Of a DNA stretch of 10,474 bases, positions 4,864 through 10,474 are shown in pieces (the stretch's first letter is position 1; every line of letters starts with the position of its first letter). Source of the stretch: Hellea sp964576765 (lineage in GTDB: Bacteria; Pseudomonadota; Alphaproteobacteria; Caulobacterales; Maricaulaceae); contig CAZNWH010000080.1 of the NCBI GenBank assembly GCA_964576765.1, positions 1-10,474 of the forward strand. The letters are read 5' to 3'. The position numbers and the translations under genes were made by a program. Under the pieces are notes generated by a model, which was not told the DNA's origin, searched no databases, and saw nothing but the letters and a program-made list of their open reading frames with translations.

Positions 4864-7662
4864 ATGACAAAGAAAATGCTGATCGACGCCTCCCACCCGG
4901 AGGAAACACGCGTCGTCATCGTAGATGGTAATCGCGTTGAAGAACTTGATTTTGAAAGCCGGCACAAACGACAAATAAGAGGTAATGTTTACCTGGCCCG
5001 CGTCACACGGGTTGAGCCGTCCCTACAAGCCGCCTTCATAGAATATGGCGGCAACCGCCACGGCTTTCTCGCCTTTAGCGAAATTCATCCGGATTATTAT
5101 CAAATCCCTCATGAAGATAAACTCGCACTGCTCGAGGCCGAAGAAGCTGAAAACAAAGCTGCTCAGGAAGAAGATGAAGCTGACGACGATGAGACCGAAG
5201 ACGAAGCCGATGAAAACCTCGACCCTGATGCTGATGACGCTCATGATGAAGATGACGAAGAAGTCGCTCAAGAACAGGTCAAAGTAGCTTCCTCTCGCCG
5301 CCGGCGCCAATCACGTCGTCGCTATAAAATCCAAGAAGTCGTCAAACGCGGTCAAATCCTTCTAATCCAAGCCGTAAAAGAAGAGCGCGGCAATAAAGGC
5401 GCGGCAATGACAACCTATTTGTCACTCGCGGGACGCTATTGCGTTCTTATGCCTAACACAGCCCGTGGCGGCGGCATCTCACGCAAAATCGCGAATGGCG
5501 CTGACCGTAAACGCCTTAAATCTGTCATGAGCGAGCTAGAAGTTCCGCAAGGCATGGGCGTTATCGTCCGTACAGCCGGAGCAAAACGCACCAAAGCCGA
5601 GATTAAACGCGATTATGAATATCTCTCACGGCTGTGGGACGAAATTCGCGATACGACCCTAAAATCCATCGCGCCCGCCCTCATTCATGAAGAAGGCAAT
5701 TTGGTGAAACGTTCTATTCGCGACCTTTATAATAAAGATATCGAAGAAGTCCTCATTCAGGGCGAAGACGCTTATAAAACTGCCAAAGCCTTTATGAAGA
5801 TGCTAATGCCAAGCCACGCGAAAAACGTGAAGCAATATAAAGACGAAATTCCGCTTTATCTTCGCTACAACGTCGAGCGTCAAATCGAAGATAGTTTAAA
5901 ATCTATCGTTCAGCTCAAATCGGGCGGCTATCTTGTTATTCATCCAACCGAAGCTCTCGTCTCTGTGGATGTTAACTCCGGAAGGTCAACCAAAGAACGC
6001 AATGTCGAACGCACTGCTCTTAAAACCAATAGCGAAGCCGCTATCGAGGTTGCGCGTCAAATGCGCCTGCGTGACCTCGCCGGTCTTATCGTGATCGATT
6101 TTATCGATATGGATGAGCATAAAAACAACCGAACTGTTGAACGTAAAATGAAAGAGGCCCTCACCCGGGATCGTGCCCGTGTTCAAACCGCGCGCATTTC
6201 GCAATTTGGCTTAATGGAAATTTCTCGGCAGCGCCGCCGACGTAGCTTGCTCGAAGGTTCTACAGTGCATTGCAATCACTGCGAAGGTGTTGGCCGAAAA
6301 CGTACGATTGAATCCAGCGCCCTCGCCGCCATTCGCGCGGTCGAAGACATTGGCGTGCGCGGCCAAGCCAAACGTATTCGCCTAAAAGTTTCTGCCGATG
6401 TCGCGCTTTATATCTTCAATGAAAAGCGCGAGCTGCTTCAACATGTGGATGATACTTCGGGACTGTTCACCGAACTTGTCGGAGATGAAGAACTCATCCG
6501 TCCTAATTATGAGATAGAGGTCATTGAGGCAGCCGAAGGCGACGCACCAGATCCTTTAGCCGAAATCGAAGCCGAGTTCCGTAAACAGCGTCAAAAAACC
6601 CAGCGTTCAAAAGAAAAAGCTCGGCGTAAGAAAAAATCTGATGATGATGATGACACTGAAGAAGATCGCTCCGAAAAACCAGATTCTGATGATGAAGACA
6701 AGTCTAAGAAGCGCCGTCGCCGCAGAGGTCGTCGCGGTGGGCGCGGTAAAAACCGTGAAGAGCAATCAGAGATAAATGAAGAGACGTCCGACATATCAGA
6801 AACCTTGGATGAGGCTAATGAAAAGGCTGCATCTACCAAAGATAAACTCAAACGGAATAGTGGACGCCGCAAGGCTCCCCGTAAATCTAAAGACGTCTCA
6901 GAAGACACAATAGAGACAACTGAGTCGGAGGCCACAATTGACGAGGCTAAAGACGGAAAACCAAAACGAGCTAGAACAACACGAAAGGCCCCGTCACGTA
7001 AAAAGGCCCAAGATGACATTCAAAAAGATGATGACGCCGAGGCTAAGCCTAAGCGTGGACGCCGCAAAGCTCCGGCTAAGAAAGCGGTTTCTACAAAAGA
7101 AAAGCCAGCGCCAAAGAAAACGACAAAGCGTAAAACTTCAGCTAAAAATACTCCGGTGAATGATGCTGATACGGTAGAGACTAAAAAAACTGCAAAAAGC
7201 TCCACGCGCCGCAAAGCACCTGCCAAAAAGGCTGCACCTAAAAAAGCTTCGACAAAAAAAGCCCCGGCTAAAGCCGCTACAACCAAGAAAGGCTCGACCA
7301 AAAAAGCTGCTCCGAAAAAGGTAACGAAAGCGGCAACTAAAAAAACTACGACAGATGACAAGCCCAAACCTGCATCTCAGCGTAAAACGAGCGCACGCAA
7401 AGCTCCAGCTAAAAAAGTAACCCCAAAGGATGAAACGGAGGTCAAAAAACCTAAGGCCCGCCGTAAAGCCCCGGCAAAAAAAATTGAACCAACTCAAGAG
7501 GTTCCCTCGGTAGAGGTGCCCGTAGAAACCATGACAAGCTCTGCCCGGCGTAAAGCTCCGGCCAGAAAGGTAGAAAGTCAAACTCCTATCGAAGCTCCAG
7601 GCGTTAAGCCGAAAGAAAAACCAAAACGCAGAGGGTGGTTCGGACGTCGCAAAAAGGACTAG
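4864..7662 (+). CDS. rne: Ribonuclease E
   Basis: The essential endoribonuclease of mRNA decay and rRNA/tRNA processing, and scaffold of the degradosome. 932 residues. The S1 region (about 36-170) is split by a strongly acidic insert (about 89-142) before Arg-rich RRRRQSRRR. The RNase H-like, 5'-sensor and DNase I-like parts follow. The catalytic metal ligands are D369 in VDVNSG and D412 in VIDFIDMD, and the zinc-link cysteines are C470 and C473 (CNHC). Spacings of 43 and 58 residues match E. coli D303, D346 and C404 exactly, with an offset of 66 from the insert. From about 575 the protein is charged and low-complexity: mixed acidic and RGRRGGRG stretches, then (R)RKAPAKK-type repeats (about 664-905), ending in KPKRRGWFGRRKKD. 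That end resembles the C-terminal GWW tail that binds PNPase in Caulobacter. ATG 4864 is chosen because GGAG lies six bases before it; an in-frame TTG at 4852 overlaps that site. Transcribed divergently from kbl. Confidence 0.96.
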   Translation: MTKKMLIDASHPEETRVVIVDGNRVEELDFESRHKRQIRGNVYLARVTRVEPSLQAAFIEYGGNRHGFLAFSEIHPDYYQIPHEDKLALLEAEEAENKAAQEEDEADDDETEDEADENLDPDADDAHDEDDEEVAQEQVKVASSRRRRQSRRRYKIQEVVKRGQILLIQAVKEERGNKGAAMTTYLSLAGRYCVLMPNTARGGGISRKIANGADRKRLKSVMSELEVPQGMGVIVRTAGAKRTKAEIKRDYEYLSRLWDEIRDTTLKSIAPALIHEEGNLVKRSIRDLYNKDIEEVLIQGEDAYKTAKAFMKMLMPSHAKNVKQYKDEIPLYLRYNVERQIEDSLKSIVQLKSGGYLVIHPTEALVSVDVNSGRSTKERNVERTALKTNSEAAIEVARQMRLRDLAGLIVIDFIDMDEHKNNRTVERKMKEALTRDRARVQTARISQFGLMEISRQRRRRSLLEGSTVHCNHCEGVGRKRTIESSALAAIRAVEDIGVRGQAKRIRLKVSADVALYIFNEKRELLQHVDDTSGLFTELVGDEELIRPNYEIEVIEAAEGDAPDPLAEIEAEFRKQRQKTQRSKEKARRKKKSDDDDDTEEDRSEKPDSDDEDKSKKRRRRRGRRGGRGKNREEQSEINEETSDISETLDEANEKAASTKDKLKRNSGRRKAPRKSKDVSEDTIETTESEATIDEAKDGKPKRARTTRKAPSRKKAQDDIQKDDDAEAKPKRGRRKAPAKKAVSTKEKPAPKKTTKRKTSAKNTPVNDADTVETKKTAKSSTRRKAPAKKAAPKKASTKKAPAKAATTKKGSTKKAAPKKVTKAATKKTTTDDKPKPASQRKTSARKAPAKKVTPKDETEVKKPKARRKAPAKKIEPTQEVPSVEVPVETMTSSARRKAPARKVESQTPIEAPGVKPKEKPKRRGWFGRRKKD
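6856..7575 (+). repeat. In-frame (R)RKAP(A)KK repeats in the rne tail
   Basis: Seven RKAP cores and one KKAP core recur at irregular spacing inside rne, in contexts such as RRKAPRK, TRKAPSRK, RRKAPAKK (three times), ARKAPAKK and RRKAPARK, separated by KAAPKK, KKAST and acidic spacers. The copies use different codons (for example AAGGCTCCC, AAAGCTCCG, AAAGCACCT), so the repeat is kept at protein rather than DNA level. The composition is like histone H1 and bacterial H1-like tails, which bind nucleic acid and are disordered. Confidence 0.85.
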
Positions 7663-7787
7663 TGTTTTTTAAAACCATAGCTTTGGCCAGTAATCTTAAG
7701 CGAGGCAACCGTTTGAACATTACAAAAGACGCGCAAGCCCTCTACAGCAAGTTCAGGAAAAAAATCGAAGAATTATACAAGCTTTGA
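7662..7787 (+). CDS. Possible small ORF overlapping the rne stop codon (41 residues)
   Basis: GTG at 7662 shares its first base with the rne TAG (7660-7662), and the frame runs 41 codons to TGA at 7785-7787. AGGA lies only 3 nt before the GTG, which is short for a ribosome site. The product would be basic with an amphipathic, helix-like end (KFRKKIEELYKL); I recognise no family. Against it: the last third lies on the left arm and A-run of the opposite-strand terminator, and a 41-codon frame can arise by chance. An internal TTG at 7713 would give 24 residues. Confidence 0.22.
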   Translation: MFFKTIALASNLKRGNRLNITKDAQALYSKFRKKIEELYKL

Positions 7788-7803
7788 AAAGTATCTTCGA
7801 TTA
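7758..7803 (-). terminator. Rho-independent terminator of the hpaH-hpaI-ligA-ligB operon
   Basis: Read on the minus strand, AATCGAAGA (7802-7794) pairs with TCTTCGATT (7771-7763), a 9-bp perfect stem, and is followed at once by seven T (7764-7758). TAC and GTA next to the arms can extend the stem across a small bulge, shortening the loop. The stem begins inside the ligB-like stop codon (7803-7801). The plus-strand reading lacks a T-run, so it should act only on the leftward operon. No clear terminator for rne was found. Confidence 0.75.
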
Positions 7804-8619
7804 GATTTCCATGACTCCGGCAACACACATGGTTGAGAAAATAGGTATCGGTTCGGCATAACGGATCGTGCCTTTAGAGCCTTCGCATAGACCGCTAATC
7901 GCAGTCAGGGTACGGATTTCAAATCCACCCTGCCCGGCTTCGCGTAATGTATCTTCATCTGTATAAGACAATAAACGATCTTTATCATTTGCTGTCCAAG
8001 CATCCAGATACTCACGATCCCAAGCTTCGTTAATTTTGCCGCTATTAGGCGTTGCCGGCCAATGGCTAATGCCGCCAGTCCCCATAACAGCAATTTTTTC
8101 AGGTACAGAGTCGCAAGCCCGTCGAAGCGCTTGGCCAAAGGCATAAGCCCGACTTAACGGAGTCAAAGGCGGCCCTTGGCAATTAATATTGGCCGGGATG
8201 ATAGGCATGTCGTAACGCGGGGTCAGAAAATTAAGCGGCACCATAATCCCATGGTCCATTTTCCATTCCTTTGCGTAGGCAAGGTCGACACTTTGCATCA
8301 TTTCTGTGATTATGCGTTCCGATAGCTCAGGCGTTCCCGGAATGCTGGTACGTGGGATTTTTAGCCAGTCAGGGTCTTCAATCGGGCCTTCATATTCCTC
8401 CCCCATACCCATTGCAAAAGCCGGCATATTATCCATGAAGAAATTTGCGAAATGCTCGGCCGCAATGACAACAAGCGCCTGCGCGCCGCTGTCTTCAATA
8501 TCCGCTCTTAAGGAGTCGAGCGCGGCATAAAAGGGGTCACGCAGCGCAGGGTCCGCGCGATCTGCACGCCCTGTAATACCCGGACCATGAGAACAAATAC
8601 CTGCAAACACTAATGCCAT
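7801..8619 (-). CDS. Class III extradiol ring-cleavage dioxygenase, catalytic (LigB-type) subunit
   Basis: A 272-residue non-haem Fe(II) dioxygenase of the LigB superfamily, which opens catechol-type rings next to the diol. Compared with Sphingobium LigB and E. coli MhpB, the iron ligands appear as H11 (ICSHGPG), H56 (AAEHFANFF) and E234 (GGFEIRT); the catalytic His is H186 in MGTGGISHWP, and H123 is in MDHGIMVPLNFL. The sequence shares blocks with both LigB (protocatechuate 4,5-dioxygenase beta) and MhpB (2,3-dihydroxyphenylpropionate dioxygenase), but is shorter than either. Its start overlaps the ligA-like stop (TAATG), with GGAG seven bases upstream, so the two subunits should be made together. 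The adjacent HpaH and HpaI suggest homoprotocatechuate (3,4-dihydroxyphenylacetate) as substrate; protocatechuate, gallate and dihydroxyphenylpropionate remain possible. Last gene of the operon. Confidence 0.88.
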   Translation of the reverse strand: MALVFAGICSHGPGITGRADRADPALRDPFYAALDSLRADIEDSGAQALVVIAAEHFANFFMDNMPAFAMGMGEEYEGPIEDPDWLKIPRTSIPGTPELSERIITEMMQSVDLAYAKEWKMDHGIMVPLNFLTPRYDMPIIPANINCQGPPLTPLSRAYAFGQALRRACDSVPEKIAVMGTGGISHWPATPNSGKINEAWDREYLDAWTANDKDRLLSYTDEDTLREAGQGGFEIRTLTAISGLCEGSKGTIRYAEPIPIFSTMCVAGVMEI

Positions 8620-8939
8620 TAAATTGCTCCTCCATCGCCACCATCTACAGCTCTGTAAATACCGTCACGGACTTGTCCATGTTTCGCAAGTCCGTCTTTC
8701 ATGGCTTGAATATATTCATCCCATTCCTGACCAATAAAGGCTGCGTAATGCATCAGGATTTGACCATTAACACCGTGAATATAAAGCTCGCCCACCTCGC
8801 CGTTTTTAAGCCATAGCCGTTCTTGGTCCGTAAGTTTATACCCATCCATAAGCGAGTCGATATCAGTTTTAAAAAGCGCCTGTACAGCAGTGTCTCGGTT
8901 AAGGTTGTAGAGCAGCTTTTGAACAAAATAGAGACTCAT
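8619..8939 (-). CDS. LigA-type small subunit of an extradiol dioxygenase
   Basis: A 106-residue, mostly helical protein matching the LigA domain, the alpha subunit that covers the active site in protocatechuate 4,5-dioxygenase. Seen: an N-terminal helix with VQKLLYNLNRD; a KTDIDSLMDGYKLTDQER block (24-41) typical of LigA domains; then GEVGELYIHGVNGQILMHY (47-65), with His55 and His64 in the region that lies over the active-site cleft in LigAB. It is shorter than Sphingobium LigA (139 residues). Its ATG directly follows the hpaI stop (TAAATG), and a strong GGGAG lies 8 nt upstream within hpaI. Its stop overlaps the ligB-like start by one base. The partner is surely the next gene. In some relatives the two subunits are fused; here they are separate. 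Confidence 0.85.
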   Translation of the reverse strand: MSLYFVQKLLYNLNRDTAVQALFKTDIDSLMDGYKLTDQERLWLKNGEVGELYIHGVNGQILMHYAAFIGQEWDEYIQAMKDGLAKHGQVRDGIYRAVDGGDGGAI

Positions 8940-9731
8940 TTAATAATCTCCCTTGGCCGTTTCACCAGAAGCGAAGCTTTCATAAAGACGCTGAACACCT
9001 TTCGCTAAAACGCCACAATCGCTGCCCACTCCGACAAAACTCGCTCCGGCATCCTTATAAGTTTTGACAAGCTCAGATGTCACCGCCAAAACACCTGCCG
9101 GTTTTTTACACGCTCGTATTTGGGTAATGGCCTTAGAGACCGTTTTAACGACTTCAGGATGGCCCGGTTGGCCCGGATAGCCTAACGCAGCCCCTAAATC
9201 GGACGGCCCGATAAAGACTGCGTCCACACCATCAACCTCAGCGATATCTTTGAGATTCTTAAGGCCCATCTTGGTTTCGATCTGCAAAATCACGCATATC
9301 TCATCATTGGCTTTCTCGAAATAATCTGGCGTCATATTCCATCGCGCAGCCCTCGCCATAGATGTTCCCAGACCTCTCGTGCCCGACGGAGGGTAATGGA
9401 CAGATTTAACCACATCAGCAGCCTGTTTTGCGTCATCTATCATGGGAACCAAAAATGTCTGCACGCCCACATCGCAAAGTCGTTTGAGAATGCTCTTATC
9501 AGTGCTAAGCGGGCGAACGATTGGATTTATGTTATAAGGCGCAACCGCTTGCAGACATGAGAGCACATCACTATCTGTTAGCGGCGAATGCTCCGCGTCG
9601 ATTAACATCCAATCAAATCCACTTTGCGCACAAATCTCTGCAGCCACATTATTGGCAAGTCCAAACCAAAGGCCGAGCATATCATCACCTTTATTCAACC
9701 GAGCTTTGAAATTATTCGTCAAACTATCCAT
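8940..9731 (-). CDS. hpaI: HpcH/HpaI-family aldolase (4-hydroxy-2-oxoheptanedioate aldolase)
   Basis: A metal-dependent class II aldolase. In the homoprotocatechuate pathway it splits 4-hydroxy-2-oxoheptane-1,7-dioate into pyruvate and succinic semialdehyde. 263 residues, normal length. Seen: DWMLIDAEHSP (40-50) with catalytic H48; PIVRP with R73 for pyruvate binding; PPSGTRGLGTSMARAARWN (114-132), a signature of the family; QIET with metal ligand E152; and IGPSDLGAALGYPGQ (174-188) with metal ligand D178. The start ATG overlaps the hpaH stop (TAATG). Family members also act on 2-keto-3-deoxy sugars and on 4-hydroxy-2-oxovalerate-like substrates, so the assignment leans on the adjacent hydratase and ring-cleavage genes. 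Confidence 0.9.
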   Translation of the reverse strand: MDSLTNNFKARLNKGDDMLGLWFGLANNVAAEICAQSGFDWMLIDAEHSPLTDSDVLSCLQAVAPYNINPIVRPLSTDKSILKRLCDVGVQTFLVPMIDDAKQAADVVKSVHYPPSGTRGLGTSMARAARWNMTPDYFEKANDEICVILQIETKMGLKNLKDIAEVDGVDAVFIGPSDLGAALGYPGQPGHPEVVKTVSKAITQIRACKKPAGVLAVTSELVKTYKDAGASFVGVGSDCGVLAKGVQRLYESFASGETAKGDY

Positions 9732-10474
9732 TATGCAAAACTCAATTCAACAATACCAAGAGGCCCAAAATCGGCCTTAAAATGATCCCCGGTGCTTGCC
9801 TTGACTGGGCGCGTAAAACTTCCTGACATGAAATAATGACCAGCTTCAAGTTTAATTCCATGGGGCGCAAAACGCTTGGCAAGCCAAATGATACCACGCG
9901 CAGGATGATCTAAAATCCCGGCGCCAAGCCCCGTTTCCTCTACTATACCATTGCGATAGAGAATAGAGCCTACCCAGCGCATATCTATATCAAACGGATT
10001 AGTTTTGATATCCCCTACGACAATGCCAGCATTAGCCGCATTATCCGAAATCGTGTCCATAACTTTACGGGTATATCCTGTCTCGGGATCTACGCGGTGA
10101 CTTCTCGCGGCGATAAGCTCAAGAGAGGGAACAATATAATCCGTCGCGCCAAGGACATCTTCAATACTAAGATCCTCTCCGTACAAATCATCTTTCAACA
10201 CGAATGTGATTTCGGCTTCAATACGAGGGTCGATAAAATCAGCGGCAGCTAGTGTCGCTCCATTGTCAAAAAGCATATCATCAAGCAATGTTCCAAAATC
10301 CGGTTCGTTGATTTTCATGGCGTCTTGCATAGCCCGCGATGTTAGACCGACTTTACGGCCAATGATTCTTCGTCCTTCAGCTTCTTTCAACTTAACCCAA
10401 GCTGCTTGAACCGCGTAGCCATCTTCAATCGTCATGTCTGGATACTGCAATGAAAACGCCTGCATCGGAACACC
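9731..10474 (-). CDS. hpaH: 2-oxohept-3-ene-1,7-dioate hydratase (partial, 5' end beyond window)
   Basis: A metal-dependent hydratase of the MhpD/HpaH (fumarylacetoacetase-like) fold. It adds water to 2-oxohept-3-ene-1,7-dioate to give the HpaI substrate. Counting from the first visible Met (10465), key blocks are TIEDGYAVQ (12-20), GRKVGLTSRAMQ (36-47), PDFGTLLDDM (55-64), RIEAEITFVL (81-90), VPSLELIAAR (112-121), KVMDTISDNAANAG (134-147) and GSFTRPV. E83, E85 and E116 match the E. coli HpaH metal ligands in spacing. The frame stays open through GVP before that Met to the window edge, and E. coli HpaH has about 25 more residues there, so the true start lies outside and the Met at 10465 is internal. 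It is more like HpaH than MhpD or catechol-pathway hydratases, supporting a homoprotocatechuate route. Confidence 0.92.
   Translation of the reverse strand, partial: GVPMQAFSLQYPDMTIEDGYAVQAAWVKLKEAEGRRIIGRKVGLTSRAMQDAMKINEPDFGTLLDDMLFDNGATLAAADFIDPRIEAEITFVLKDDLYGEDLSIEDVLGATDYIVPSLELIAARSHRVDPETGYTRKVMDTISDNAANAGIVVGDIKTNPFDIDMRWVGSILYRNGIVEETGLGAGILDHPARGIIWLAKRFAPHGIKLEAGHYFMSGSFTRPVKASTGDHFKADFGPLGIVELSFA

Noticed and set aside
4692..4931. 79-codon plus-strand frame in the rne leader that could be a leader peptide
   Set aside because: No clear ribosome site, no recognisable domain, and a Pro/Arg-rich end that is simply rne read out of frame. Not enough to call a gene.
5023..5310. Minus-strand frame rich in Phe, Ile and Val opposite the rne acidic insert, looking like a membrane protein
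   Set aside because: It is the antisense of GAA/GAT-rich codons, which read as hydrophobic residues on the other strand. No gene features.
6856..7575. Possible CRISPR or DNA tandem repeat
   Set aside because: The repeats are in frame, irregularly spaced and differ in codons, so they are a protein-level repeat within rne.
6591..7581. Several long minus-strand frames opposite the rne tail
   Set aside because: They arise because Lys-, Ala- and Arg-rich codons give few stops on the complementary strand. Composition is pure low complexity.
7664..7676. GTTTTTTAAAAC just after rne as a terminator
   Set aside because: A/T-only stem with almost no loop and no GC pairs inside; too weak to support as a terminator.

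Overview
The window looks like chromosomal DNA from an alphaproteobacterium of moderate GC content (by eye, just under 50%). The best evidence is the RNase E gene. Its product has an acidic insert in the S1 region, a catalytic core spaced exactly as in the E. coli enzyme, and a C-terminal end resembling the PNPase-binding 'GWW' tail described for Caulobacter RNase E. The catabolic genes around it would suit a heterotrophic marine or aquatic member of the Hyphomonadales or a similar order, but that placement is inference. I see no mobile elements, tRNAs, rRNAs or CRISPR arrays.

Layout: (1) 1-4484, minus strand: a run of five same-direction genes read from right to left. They are kbl (2-amino-3-ketobutyrate CoA ligase), tdh (threonine 3-dehydrogenase, 4-nt ATGA overlap with kbl), a metaxin/FAXC-type glutathione S-transferase-like gene, an iodotyrosine-deiodinase-like nitroreductase (2-nt gap), and, after a 79-nt gap, a Bcr/CflA-type MFS exporter cut by the left window edge. 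(2) 4485-4863: a divergent intergenic region holding the kbl promoter and the long rne leader. (3) 4864-7662, plus strand: rne, encoding a 932-residue RNase E whose C-terminal third is very rich in Lys, Ala and Arg, like histone H1. (4) 7663-7800: a short convergent intergenic region with a terminator for the minus-strand operon and one doubtful small ORF. (5) 7801-10474, minus strand: a tightly packed operon of hpaH (cut by the right edge), hpaI, ligA-like and ligB-like genes.

Kbl and Tdh together turn threonine into glycine and acetyl-CoA. The right-hand operon provides a ring-cleaving extradiol dioxygenase (two subunits) and the last two steps of the homoprotocatechuate meta-cleavage route (hydratase and aldolase), which yield pyruvate and succinic semialdehyde. 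So two amino-acid or aromatic catabolic operons flank a housekeeping RNA-decay gene.

Most worth a second look: the deiodinase-like flavoprotein keeps the Glu/Tyr/Lys triad that binds the iodotyrosine zwitterion and sits in a threonine-catabolism operon; Tdh has lost all four structural-zinc cysteines; RNase E has an H1-like (R)RKAPAKK repeat tail and a GWF terminus; and an HpaH/HpaI pathway is paired with a LigA+LigB type dioxygenase. I found no defence system or clearly new machinery.
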